Shown: positions 26,530-33,865, numbered from the stretch's first letter. The stretch is DNA of 60,722 nt from an uncultured Lachnospiraceae bacterium (GCA_947626285.1 CANQRR010000016.1:1-60722), one strand, 5' to 3'. The notes: generated from the sequence alone by a model not told the origin. Program-made: numbers and translations.

Positions 26530-26601
26530 TGGCGGAGGAGGGGATCGAACCCACGACCTCTTGGTTATGAGCCAAGCGAGCTACCTCTGCTCCACTCCGC
26601 T
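26530..26601 (-). tRNA. tRNA-Met (CAT), initiator-like body
   Basis: 72 bases. The loop CTCATAA gives anticodon CAT. The D arm TGGAGCAG...GGTAGCTCG follows bacterial initiator tRNA. The first acceptor pair is an A-C mismatch, a mismatch at 1-72 being a hallmark of initiators, though the anticodon stem lacks three consecutive G-C pairs. No CCA encoded. Confidence 0.85.
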
Positions 26602-26662
26602 ATGCGGCGGCTTTCGCCGCCTGTGTGTAAAGGAGAATAAATAATATGAAAGCTGTAATGCA

Positions 26663-26735
26663 AGCCAGTGGTAGGAGTCGAACCCACAACATACTGATTA
26701 CAAATCAGTTGTTCTACCTGTTGAACTACACCGGC
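26663..26735 (-). tRNA. tRNA-Thr (TGT)
   Basis: 73 bases, with cloverleaf and anticodon stem ACTGA/TCAGT around TTTGTAA. No CCA encoded. Confidence 0.9.
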
Positions 26736-26813
26736 ATGGGGCGGCTTGCGCCGCCACTCTTTCATAAGGGAGGAACATGAAAAAGTTATACCTTGACAAC
26801 CTTATTTTACAAT

Positions 26814-26848
26814 AAAAAAGACGGAATACAATATATGTTCCGTCTTTT
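26814..26848 (-). terminator. Bidirectional terminator
   Basis: AAAAGACGGAA and TTCCGTCTTTT form an 11-bp stem with A/T runs on both sides, ending the leftward cargo genes. Between it and the stop at 26921 lies a second inverted repeat, CATCATTTT-ACGC-AAAATGATG. Confidence 0.8.
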
Positions 26849-26920
26849 ACCACTCAAACGACTAAGATTCAATTACATCATATTTTTTTCAACTGCATCA
26901 TTTTACGCAAAATGATGTAA

Positions 26921-27181
26921 TTAAACCCTTTGTGTAAACCTCTGCATGATATGTTCAGCATACATAGCGTTTTCGTGCATCTCAGCTTTTATGTCCTCAA
27001 TAATGGAATCCGTGTCAAGCAGTTCCTCTATGTTGTCCGTTTCCGCACAAGCCGGAAAGATCGGTTCTCCACCGTAGCATACCGCTCCGTGATTACAATC
27101 ATCATCACACATACAGTACTGGCATATCTCCGGCGCTTCATGTTCTGCAATCCACTTCTGCAGCAATTCTTCGTCTGTCAC
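26921..27181 (-). CDS. Small Cys-rich protein
   Basis: 86 residues, GTG start overlapping the previous stop (GTGA). Contains CQYCMCDDDCNHG and CYGG followed by PACAE, enough cysteines for a zinc site, and an acidic helical end. Likely a phage regulatory or accessory protein of unknown function. Confidence 0.55.
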   Translation of the reverse strand: MTDEELLQKWIAEHEAPEICQYCMCDDDCNHGAVCYGGEPIFPACAETDNIEELLDTDSIIEDIKAEMHENAMYAEHIMQRFTQRV

Positions 27182-27846
27182 TTCTTATCTTCCTCCCACT
27201 TCAATTCTCCGTATCTCCCTATGTACGGCAGTACCTCGATAAACTCTCTGAATTTCTTGTACTGTGCCTTTTCTTCCTCAGTCGTGGCATCTTTGATCGC
27301 CATATTCATCTGCTCAATAGCGTACTTCCGGCTGATATGGTCTTTGTCCTCTGCAACGTCTACATCTTCACTTCTTGGGAACTGGAACACTTTCGGGTAG
27401 TCAAACGCCGCACGATACCCTATGTCGTGGTTTGTGATGCTTGCGTATTTCAGAAATTTTTTCTGGAGTTCTTCAAAAACCTGTCTTGCCTTGTCCTTTG
27501 TTGAATACCATGCAATCTGAGTAGGTTTCATCATTTCACTGTATGCGTAGATAAAGACACCATTTACGCCTTGTTCTTCTCCAATTCTAAGGCCCACGTT
27601 TTCGTAATTAACGTCAACCAATCCGTCCTGCGAAATTAACCTCATACCAATCATCTCCTGTCTTGTGATCCTGCGCCAGTGTGTCGGCGTATAGTAAACG
27701 TACATCTTGCCGCTTTCGAGATACCACAATCTTCCGTTGCGGAACAATTTTGCCTCATTCCGGCAGCCGTATTCATCATCAATCTTCGTTTTCACAACCT
27801 CTTTCTCTGGGGGAAGTTCTTTTGCGCACTCTATCCACTCGCCCAT
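27178..27846 (-). CDS. DUF551-like protein
   Basis: 222 residues. The first 60 (WIECAKELPPEKEVVKTKID ... YYTPTHWRRI) match the DUF551 pattern widespread in phages. The remainder is helical with acidic patches. Good GGGAGATG ribosome site, 57 bases after the DUF2828 gene. Confidence 0.6.
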   Translation of the reverse strand: MGEWIECAKELPPEKEVVKTKIDDEYGCRNEAKLFRNGRLWYLESGKMYVYYTPTHWRRITRQEMIGMRLISQDGLVDVNYENVGLRIGEEQGVNGVFIYAYSEMMKPTQIAWYSTKDKARQVFEELQKKFLKYASITNHDIGYRAAFDYPKVFQFPRSEDVDVAEDKDHISRKYAIEQMNMAIKDATTEEEKAQYKKFREFIEVLPYIGRYGELKWEEDKK

Positions 27847-27903
27847 ATGGAATCATCTCCCTTGTTAAATTTACCCGGAGTGTTTTTCACTCCGGGTATC
27901 TTG

Positions 27904-29358
27904 CTACTCTACGGTAATGCACTCATATCTTTCAGAGTTGATAACCTTTTCCATAGCCTCAACCGGATTGTAACCGAGGTTTTCGAGAACGTGTCTGAAT
28001 ACCGTTACCGACTGCCCGCTTGCAAGCTGAACGCCTTTTTTATCCTTATCTGCATGGAATACATCGTGTCTGCTTGCCACATTCCAGAAGATGATGTTCG
28101 GGATCGTATAACCCTTTTTCTCGAACTTCGCCGCCATCTTGTCGTAGAATGTCCAGTCTTTGTTGCCGCTGCGGTCTATCTCCATATCGGAGATAACGAT
28201 GATCGCTTTCGGCATTTCTTCCTGTGGCACGTTGGCTTTCACGGCAATATCGAGAACCAGATCAAACGCGGCTTTCAGATCAGTGTTCATTCCCCACGGC
28301 GCTCTCATGGTGTTCCTCACTTTCTGGAACAGGGTATCTCCCTTTAGGCTGATGATGTTCGGGTGCTGGCTGAAAGTCAGGAACATATTGTGGTACTCTC
28401 CGACATTCCTCTCAGCGAAGTAGATTGCCAGTCCTACGGAGGTTGCCATCGGTCTGCCGCCCATTGAACCGGAAACGTCTGCCATAACAAGAGCGTTCGT
28501 TCCCTCGTCTATGTAGTTCGGCAGCGCTTTCCACTGTGCCTCATAGGTCCGGTCCTCTTTCGCGCCGTACCCCATGTAATGTCCCACGATGTCGTATGGG
28601 TACAGAGTATTTGCATTGATCTTCTGCTCTCCCTTTTCCACGGACGCAAGGTACTTCTCGTAGCCGTCTTTGTCGTGTTTCATAAAGGCTTTGCGGTAAA
28701 TCAGCATAGCGCGGCTTGGTACTGCGGAATATTTGATCTCGTCCCATCTTCCGGTAGACATCAGACTTTCCACTACCGCTATCTGCTTTCTCATACTTCT
28801 CACAATCCGTTTGAAGTTGTAAACCGGATAGCCTAACTTCTGTGCCGTCATGATGCCGAGTTTCCGTGTCTGTTCAGAACTCGCGTCAGCCGTCTTGATC
28901 CACTTTGCCAGGAGGGAGATCGAGTTGCCCTCGTTCAGATTTCTCAAATCTTCCTCAAACTGTTTCTTCATCGCCGCCCACATATCATCTTCGAGGCTTG
29001 TTCCGATCAGGGAATACAGATCGTCATACCGCCCAAACACGCCGATCAGATCGAGGTTCGGTCTTATTGCCCCCGGCTTGTGATCCGCCGCCCATCTCAG
29101 AATCGTGCGGAATGTCTTTCTCTCTCCGAGTCCGCCACGAATATCGCGGGCATAGAACAGTATCTTCGTTGCGAACAAAGCGTCCTCATTGTACGCATCT
29201 GCAAACAGGGTTGTGATCCTGCTATCATCAGCCTCTCTCAGAGAACCGATCGTGCCGTACAGATCAAGTAACGCGCTGCCGGTTGTATTCAGCGCGACCG
29301 CGCCATTCTCAGTTCTCGTGAACTTACCGGCATCTTTCATAGCATCAGCAAAACTCAT
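27904..29358 (-). CDS. DUF2828/TROVE-like protein with vWA domain (Ro60-like)
   Basis: 484 residues from the ATG at 29358, which has GAGAGGA at good spacing. Residues about 15-260 are helical repeats with ALLDLYGTIGSLR and KILFYARDIRGGLGERKTFR, typical of the DUF2828 branch of TROVE-like proteins. Residues about 265-480 are a von Willebrand A domain with an intact MIDAS: DVSGSMGG, a threonine in GMNTDLKAAF and ISDMEID. Ro60-type TROVE proteins are ring-shaped binders of Y RNAs and misfolded RNAs. Here the gene lies immediately downstream of tRNA-like and interrupted tRNA genes, so an RNA partner is likely though unproven. Confidence 0.8.
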   Translation of the reverse strand: MSFADAMKDAGKFTRTENGAVALNTTGSALLDLYGTIGSLREADDSRITTLFADAYNEDALFATKILFYARDIRGGLGERKTFRTILRWAADHKPGAIRPNLDLIGVFGRYDDLYSLIGTSLEDDMWAAMKKQFEEDLRNLNEGNSISLLAKWIKTADASSEQTRKLGIMTAQKLGYPVYNFKRIVRSMRKQIAVVESLMSTGRWDEIKYSAVPSRAMLIYRKAFMKHDKDGYEKYLASVEKGEQKINANTLYPYDIVGHYMGYGAKEDRTYEAQWKALPNYIDEGTNALVMADVSGSMGGRPMATSVGLAIYFAERNVGEYHNMFLTFSQHPNIISLKGDTLFQKVRNTMRAPWGMNTDLKAAFDLVLDIAVKANVPQEEMPKAIIVISDMEIDRSGNKDWTFYDKMAAKFEKKGYTIPNIIFWNVASRHDVFHADKDKKGVQLASGQSVTVFRHVLENLGYNPVEAMEKVINSERYECITVE

Positions 29359-29376
29359 AGCTTTCCTCTCTTTCCA

Positions 29377-29573
29377 TGACACATTGTACGGGATCGAACC
29401 GTTTGCACTCTAAGCAGAATGTTTTAACCTTTATAGATTGCTGTGTGTGTCACTATTGTGCATTGTTTTCAGTTACATTTTCATGACGCCTTATCAGAAG
29501 AAATTTGCAGTTTCTTGGATTGTTTTGATTGCTGTAAGCGTCACGGTATAAGCATTATGGCATTATGCTTTTG
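29377..29573 (-). ncRNA. tRNA-like noncoding RNA region upstream of the DUF2828 gene
   Basis: This stretch ends (minus strand) in a T-arm-like ACGGTTCGATCCCGT and lacks a normal cloverleaf. It holds two copies of the motif ACAGCAATC (at about 29529 and 29440), the same block found in the insertions of neighbouring split tRNA genes. It also holds a perfect anticodon-arm-like hairpin AAGAAA-CTGCAAA-TTTCTT with a Cys (GCA) loop. It could be a decayed tRNA-Cys, or a Y-RNA-like tRNA mimic for the protein encoded 20 bases downstream. I cannot choose. Confidence 0.5.
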
Positions 29574-29704
29574 TGAAGATGCAAGGAATCGAACCCTGAT
29601 CCGCAGCTTGGGAATTGTGAAAGTAACTTTGCTGATTATGCCACATAAACATGACATTCATTTTCTACAATATAGCTGCTGTGCTACCGTTGCACCACAT
29701 CTCC
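29574..29704 (-). tRNA. tRNA-Gly (CCC) with an insertion of about 60 nt in the anticodon loop
   Basis: Acceptor GGAGATG/CATCTTC with one G-T, D arm GTGC/GCAC, T stem CAGGG/CCTTG, discriminator A. The complete anticodon stem is GCAGC/GCTGC, but between position 31 or 32 and the loop TTCCCAA lies an insertion. The insertion folds as TTGTAGAAA/TTTCACAA enclosing hairpin TGTCA/TGGCA and ATCAGCAAA. Removing it gives a canonical tRNA-Gly. Confidence 0.75.
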
Positions 29705-29708
29705 ATTG

Positions 29709-29834
29709 TTGCGCGGGGCGGACTCGAACCGCCGACACCGACCTCCATATGGTATGCTATAAGATTGCAGTATGAACCACGGATCATGATTCACTTTTTC
29801 GCTTTCGTGCTCTAACCAACTGAGCTACCGCGCA
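29709..29834 (-). tRNA. tRNA with an insertion of about 52 nt in the anticodon arm, identity uncertain
   Basis: Acceptor TGCGCGG/CCGCGCA, D arm GCTC/GAGC and T arm GGCGG/CCGCC are perfect. The anticodon stem is complete only if CGA is joined to CC across the insertion (CGACC/GGTCG). The loop would then be ATATGGA (anticodon ATG), unusual, so the splice point or identity may differ. The insertion carries hairpin AATCA/TGGTT and TACTGCAATC. Confidence 0.65.
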
Positions 29835-29838
29835 ACCG

Positions 29839-29961
29839 CGAGGCGGGTAGGAATCGAACCTACGACAAACGGCTTAACAGGCTTGAAGAGTATTGCTGTT
29901 AGTTCCACGATACATGAAACATTCTTCTTTTTCGTTGCTCTACCAACTGAGCTACCGCCTC
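29839..29961 (-). tRNA. tRNA-Asn (GTT) with an insertion of about 50 nt in the anticodon stem
   Basis: Acceptor GAGGCGG/CCGCCTC, D arm GCTC/GAGC, T arm GTAGG/CCTAC, discriminator G as in tRNA-Asn. ACG and GC flank the insertion. Joined they give ACGGC-CTGTTAA-GCCGT, a perfect Asn anticodon arm. The insertion folds as GAAGA/TCTTC enclosing TTTCA/TGGAA and AACAGCAATAC. A second, uninterrupted tRNA-Asn is at 31272-31344. Confidence 0.75.
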
Positions 29962-29965
29962 GAAG

Positions 29966-30087
29966 TGGGGAAGAGTGGACTCGAACCACTAAATCCAAAG
30001 TTTCCTGTAGGTAATTTTGCTGTCAATGCCACTCAACATGACACATTTTCCTTTTGACTTTTGCGTTTACCATTTCGCCACTTCCCC
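29966..30087 (-). tRNA. tRNA with an insertion of about 49 nt in the anticodon arm, Leu-like D arm
   Basis: Acceptor GGGGAAG/CTTCCCC, T arm AGTGG/CCACT, D arm GCG-AAATGGTAAA-CGC, discriminator A. AAAGT and ACTTT could form the anticodon stem, with the insertion inside the loop. The mature anticodon is not clear to me. The insertion has hairpin TGTCA/TGGCA and GACAGCAAAATTAC, closest to the one in the tRNA-Gly gene. Confidence 0.6.
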
Positions 30088-30338
30088 AATATTCAGTTAA
30101 AAAGATGGTTCTTCGCCCCAAAGGAACCTTTGAGAATTGGCTATGCCGCCATTTCCTCGCCGTTTCTCTTAACCGCTACACAGCGCAGCACCACAGAGCG
30201 GTGGACTTGATTAAGAAATTCCGTACACTCAATTTGGCTTGTTTTGATGCTCCCCTAGCCACCGGGGAATGTCGATAGGAACTCTTTTCGGGAAATCTCT
30301 CAAACCCAACTGGTTTAATGAGCGAAGTCAGCTCAGCT

Positions 30339-30558
30339 TGGATAGGAAAGGACTCGAACCTTTCATGCGAATCATTCACAACAGTCACGGATAACCTCAT
30401 GTATTCGGTGCAATATGGATTTTTGAACCTGTTGTGTTGTCGGGTGGTGGCGGCCATATCTGCTTATTCCAATCACCGTACTTTGCCATCAGTGCCACAT
30501 CGGATCGCCCCGTTTCGCTCAACCATAATTTTGTAGCGTCTCCTTTGCGCCTCTATCC
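30339..30558 (-). tRNA. Possible tRNA split by an insertion of about 140 nt
   Basis: The 3' half is good: T arm AAAGG/CCTTT, then CCTATCC and discriminator A. A matching GGATAG with a D-arm-like GCG-CAAAGGAGA-CGC occurs 200 bases upstream at 30533-30558. Between them lie a TTATCCGTGACTG stretch related to the other insertions and a His-like loop TTGTGAA. Could equally be a decayed tRNA. The 250 bases on its left (30088-30338) hold no gene I can support. Confidence 0.35.
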
Positions 30559-30600
30559 AATTCTGCAAACACGCATCACCGGTTATGTATGTCTGCATAG

Positions 30601-30683
30601 CGGGGTACATAGGACTCGAACCTATACTGCATTTCTGCAGGACGGCTTAGCAAGCCGCTGCGCTACCGTTACGCCAATACCCC
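30601..30683 (-). tRNA. tRNA-Ser (GCT)
   Basis: 83 bases, class II with variable arm CTGCAG/CTGCA-like, anticodon loop TTGCTAA in GCGGC/GCCGT, discriminator G. Confidence 0.9.
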
Positions 30684-30687
30684 ATAC

Positions 30688-30768
30688 CGCCGTGTGTAGG
30701 AATCGAACCCACTACGCCGTTAAGCGCCGCAGTTTTCAAGACTGTTTCCGACCATTCGGGTACACGGC
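30688..30768 (-). tRNA. tRNA-Ser (TGA)
   Basis: 81 bases, class II, acceptor GCCGTGT/ACACGGC, anticodon loop CTTGAAA, discriminator G. Confidence 0.88.
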
Positions 30769-31192
30769 ATATATTTCTTTCAAAATGGGGCAGAAAGCGT
30801 TGTGTTCCCGCCCCGCTTATAGGCTTAGACGTTTCAAAGAGAAACTTATCAATTTCGCATATATCTGTCTGCCGGTAAGCATCTTCGCAATCGGCTGATT
30901 GTGTGTTCCCATGCTCACATACCTACCGGCTGCATCTAAGGATCGTGCCGACTGCGAACTGCTGCGTAGGGGATCAGTGGTTCATGCCTCCGGCACACCT
31001 TTTCCTCCCCGTACGACTGCAATCCGATAAATCGGACAGGAAGAACAACGATAATCGAAAAACTCAGTTTAACAATCACATTGTACCCTCCCTTGCTCTG
31101 TCCCTGTTGTGGCGATGCCCTACCAGCCTTGCCTTTTGAACATAAGCCTCGCCCGTGCCTATGTGCGGTCCTTTAACGGTTGATAGGACATA
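30769..31192. other. Gene-poor stretch within the tRNA block
   Basis: No convincing gene. The best candidate is a minus-strand 47-codon frame starting GTG at about 31083 after GGAGGGTACAAT, with a hydrophobic start (VIVKLSFSIIVVLPVRFIGL). It lacks other support. Confidence 0.3.
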
Positions 31193-31264
31193 TTGGAGTG
31201 GCGGGGATCGAACCCGCGACTTCGTGATCCCAAATCACGCACCCTGCCACTGGGCCACACTCCA
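31193..31264 (-). tRNA. tRNA-Pro (TGG)
   Basis: Acceptor TGGAGTG/CACTCCA, anticodon stem CGTGA/TCACG around TTTGGGA, discriminator A. Confidence 0.9.
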
Positions 31265-31271
31265 ATGCAAA

Positions 31272-31344
31272 CTGGAGAAGTAGGACTCGAACCTACAACG
31301 ACCTGATTAACGGTCAGGCGCTCTACCAGTTGAGCTATTCTCCA
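31272..31344 (-). tRNA. tRNA-Asn (GTT), uninterrupted
   Basis: 73 bases, anticodon stem CCTGA/TCAGG around CCGTTAA, discriminator G. Bases 31345-31590 after it are gene-free, with several GC-rich hairpins. Confidence 0.9.
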
Positions 31345-31590
31345 ATACTCAGGCAAAGGTTGAATGGTCCCCTTGCCTGATATGCAGCGTTAAGCCGCTG
31401 CCTACTCTGCGGTAGCCTCACGGTAGGCGTGTCTTTTTTGACCGCCCTCAGAGTGCCATGTACCGCACCCTCCTTATTGGTGTGCAGTCGCTTGTCCGCA
31501 ACCCACACCGAGCGCCGCCATGCGTTATTCGCCTATCGGCAATCGCTCACGGTCACTCTAGGAGCGCCCCACGCACTATGTACATGGGAA

Positions 31591-31662
31591 TGATAGGTAT
31601 GGGAGTCGAACCCATGTTACCGCCGTGAAAGGGCGATGTCTTAGCCACTCGACTAACCTATC
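31591..31662 (-). tRNA. tRNA-Glu (TTC)
   Basis: 72 bases, acceptor GATAGGT/ACCTATC, anticodon stem CGCC(C)/GGCGG around TTTCACG. Confidence 0.88.
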
Positions 31663-31666
31663 AGAC

Positions 31667-31739
31667 TCGGAATGATCGGACTCGAACCGACTGCCACTCG
31701 ATTAAAAGTCGAGTGCTCTTCCAGATGAGCTACATTCCG
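31667..31739 (-). tRNA. tRNA-Lys (TTT)
   Basis: 73 bases, anticodon stem CTCGA/TCGAG around CTTTTAA, discriminator A. Confidence 0.9.
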
Positions 31740-31745
31740 TTCAAA

Positions 31746-31835
31746 TGGGAGATAGAGGAATCGAACCTCCAGTGTTTACCGCTTGGGAACGGATTTACAG
31801 TCCGCCGTAACACCACCAATCGTTACCGATCTCCC
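31746..31835 (-). tRNA. tRNA-Tyr (GTA)
   Basis: 90 bases, class II, acceptor GGGAGAT/ATCTCCC, anticodon loop CTGTAAA, discriminator A. Confidence 0.9.
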
Positions 31836-32162
31836 ATATGGATATGACTCAAAACCGCTTGTGCCTACACGACTGGCTTTACCAATCCCTCGCCCTACTT
31901 CCTTTCCCTCGGCTCTACAAGCAGCAATACAACATGGATATTGTCTGCCATTTTGACATCTATACGTTTTACGGCTACTCAGATTGTTTATTTGCCTTTC
32001 GCCCCAACTCGCCGCAGCGTTTGGTATCTAGGTTTACCCTGTATTGGTACGCCTCGGTGGATAACCGATATTTACCTCTCATTCGGGCGTTGAGTTCACA
32101 GTCCCCCTAACAGATGTATGCAGAAAGCCCCTACTTACAACTTCCGTTGTCAATATCCAAAC
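31836..32162. other. Gene-free stretch within the tRNA block
   Basis: No tRNA or convincing coding frame. A 35-codon minus-strand frame (MRGKYRLSTEAYQYRVNLDT...) has no ribosome site. It may hold an unrecognised RNA. Confidence 0.3.
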
Positions 32163-32222
32163 TGCGGCGTAAGGAATCGAACCTCAACTTGTGCCTGTGT
32201 ACTACCAGAGAACCAACACCGC
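32163..32222 (-). tRNA. 60-nt truncated tRNA-like gene lacking a normal anticodon arm
   Basis: Acceptor GCGGTGT/ACGCCGC, T arm TGAGG/CCTTA and a D-arm-like GTTC-TCTGGTA-GTAC are present. Only 12 bases (ACAGGCACAAGT) remain between D and T arms where 22 are needed. It lies 10 bases past the stop of the SPFH gene. Either decayed or a tRNA mimic. Confidence 0.55.
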
Positions 32223-32232
32223 AGCGCCGATC

Positions 32233-33198
32233 TTATTCTTCCGGCATATAGCCGCCCACATCAACAATCGTATCTGTTTCGCCAGAAAGCGTTACTTTCG
32301 GCAGCGATCCGTCCCACTTCTCCAGATACATCTCACGGAGGATCGTTTCTGTCAGAGAGTCATTGAGCAGCTTATTGGCGTCTGCCTCTCCCTGTGCCTT
32401 TATTACCGCCGCATCTGCCTCAGCCTGTGCCTGAGTGATCTTCACTTTCGCCTCTGCCTCAGCAGCCTCGATTGCTTTCTGATTCTCGATAGACTGCTGC
32501 TCATATGCAAGCTGAGCTGTCTGCTTATTGGCAATCGCCTGATTGTAACTGTCCTCAAAATCAGCGTCCGATATGGTTACTTTGTTGATGATAACAATGT
32601 TTTCGCCGTACTTCTCGTCAAGCGAACTCTGTAGATTCTCAGCCACAAGATGTTCCATGATGCCCCTGTTTGTTGCGTCTGTGGAAGAAAGCGACTTACT
32701 GCTTGTCTTGATAGCCGATGCCACAACGCTCTGCGTAACAAGGCTATCTTTATATCCGCTCACGTTGGCGTATATCCACGCCGACTTCTCAGGATTGATC
32801 TGGTATGTAACCGTTATTCCGGCATAGTATAAAGCCGTTCTCTCCGATGTTTCGGACCACACTTGATCCTCAAACACAATGTCCTGCTGCTTATTGTTCA
32901 CTTTCTGTATTGACTGGACGAACGGTATCTTCCAGTTGCCGCCGTTCTGGACCGTAACTTCATCAATCTGTCCGAATGTTGTCCTAACGCCGGTGTAGCC
33001 TGTCGGTATGATAACAAAGGAATTGGCAAATAACAGAACCCATGTGAAGAAAATTGCCAACACACCGAAGATCGGTTTGAACTTTGCGTCCTTTTTCCCC
33101 TCGTCACGCTCATAGGCTTTGTAGCTTGCGCCCATTACGATACACGCAATCACTAAAATCGCGGCGACTATTGAAATTATTACTGTTCCTACACTCAT
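32233..33198 (-). CDS. SPFH/prohibitin-family membrane protein
   Basis: 321 residues. A membrane helix lies at 3-24 and a second at about 46-66 (VLAIFFTWVLLFANSFVII), followed by the SPFH domain (VPTGYTGVRTTFGQ-like start IIPTGYTGVRTTFG, then AGITVTYQI and GENIVIINKVTISDADF). It continues into a long Ala/Glu coiled coil (AEAEAKVKITQAQAEADAAV). Such proteins build ring scaffolds that organise membrane microdomains and guard FtsH-like proteases. A phage copy may protect phage or lysogenic membrane or counter host proteolysis. It is transcribed with the tRNA genes. Confidence 0.85.
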   Translation of the reverse strand: MSVGTVIISIVAAILVIACIVMGASYKAYERDEGKKDAKFKPIFGVLAIFFTWVLLFANSFVIIPTGYTGVRTTFGQIDEVTVQNGGNWKIPFVQSIQKVNNKQQDIVFEDQVWSETSERTALYYAGITVTYQINPEKSAWIYANVSGYKDSLVTQSVVASAIKTSSKSLSSTDATNRGIMEHLVAENLQSSLDEKYGENIVIINKVTISDADFEDSYNQAIANKQTAQLAYEQQSIENQKAIEAAEAEAKVKITQAQAEADAAVIKAQGEADANKLLNDSLTETILREMYLEKWDGSLPKVTLSGETDTIVDVGGYMPEE

Positions 33199-33224
33199 AT
33201 TGTCCTCCTTTTTTCTGTGTAGTA

Positions 33225-33298
33225 TGGACCGTCAGGGACTCGAACCCCGGATCGACCGGTTATGAGCCGGTTGCTCTGACCTACTGAGCTAACGGTCC
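33225..33298 (-). tRNA. tRNA with CAT anticodon, probably Ile2 (needs lysidine) or Met
   Basis: 74 bases, acceptor GGACCGT/ACGGTCC, D arm TTAGCTCAGTAGGT and anticodon stem ACCGG/CCGGT around CTCATAA. The body resembles bacterial tRNA-Ile (CAT) more than elongator Met. Confidence 0.85.
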
Positions 33299-33389
33299 AA
33301 ACGAGTGCGCCGCTTTCTGCTATTTCCGAAAACGGCGCCGTCTGCGTGTGGATGGCACACTTACCGGCAGTCATTCAGACCGACCGGAA

Positions 33390-33461
33390 TGGAATGGACT
33401 GGAATCGAACCAATGACGCATAGGGCTTCAACCTATCGCTCTACCGCTGAGCTACCATTCC
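33390..33461 (-). tRNA. tRNA-Phe (GAA)
   Basis: 72 bases, acceptor GGAATGG/CCATTCC, anticodon stem ATAGG/CCTAT around TTGAAGC. First tRNA after the promoter at 33562-33590. Confidence 0.88.
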
Positions 33462-33561
33462 GTAGCACCGGCTACGTCAGCCGATGCCTTTTCGCACTCG
33501 GAGGGGTGATATACCTCGTTCCACCCACTGAACTTTCGTCCGTGTCACTTGGTATGTTCGT

Positions 33562-33590
33562 AGTTTAACAGACTGAACATATATTGTCAA
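33562..33590 (-). promoter_or_regulatory. Sigma-70-type promoter of the tRNA/cargo block
   Basis: On the minus strand TTGACA, a 17-base spacer and TAAACT. It lies between the XRE gene and tRNA-Phe and points at the tRNA, SPFH and DUF2828 genes, so the block can be expressed apart from the late genes. Confidence 0.75.
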
Positions 33591-33664
33591 GTGCATTTTA
33601 CAAAAAATTTCAAAAAATATTTCTTGGTCTGTTCTGCCGACTGTACATATCGGTCAGAAAGCGC

Positions 33665-33865
33665 CTAAATCAAGGCGCTTATGGGTATTTTGAAAAAGTT
33701 CGCTATGTCATACACCCTGTCGATTGTTGGGTATCTTTCGTTCAGTTCCCATGCGGACACGGTTCTTTGTGATACCCCAACGCCGTCTGCTACCTCTGCC
33801 TGTGACAATCCTCTTTTCTCTCTGATATTGCGCAGATTATCCGAAAAGCTATACTGTCCGTCCAT
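33665..33865 (-). CDS. XRE-family regulator
   Basis: 66 residues: FSDNLRNIREKRGLSQAEVA, the recognition helix VSQRTVSAWELNERYPTIDR and a hydrophobic end typical of Cro-like proteins without a dimerisation domain. It follows the terminase gene and precedes the cargo promoter, so it may control that promoter. Confidence 0.85.
   Translation of the reverse strand: MDGQYSFSDNLRNIREKRGLSQAEVADGVGVSQRTVSAWELNERYPTIDRVYDIANFFKIPISALI

Noticed and set aside
29966-30087. Amber-suppressor tRNA reading of the split tRNA, because CCTACAG could hold a CTA anticodon
   Set aside because: No T at position 33 and no consistent stem. Many genes here end normally in TAG, so genome-wide TAG recoding is unlikely.
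29574-30087. Group I introns in the split tRNAs
   Set aside because: Insertions of 50-60 nt are far too short for a group I core and show no P7 or guanosine-site features.
30176-30457. 93-codon minus-strand frame
   Set aside because: It overlaps the T arm and acceptor of a tRNA-like gene and has no ribosome site or recognisable domain.
30473-30598. 41-codon minus-strand frame starting MQTYITGDACLQN
   Set aside because: No ribosome site; starts at the border of tRNA-Ser and runs through the possible split-tRNA 5' half.
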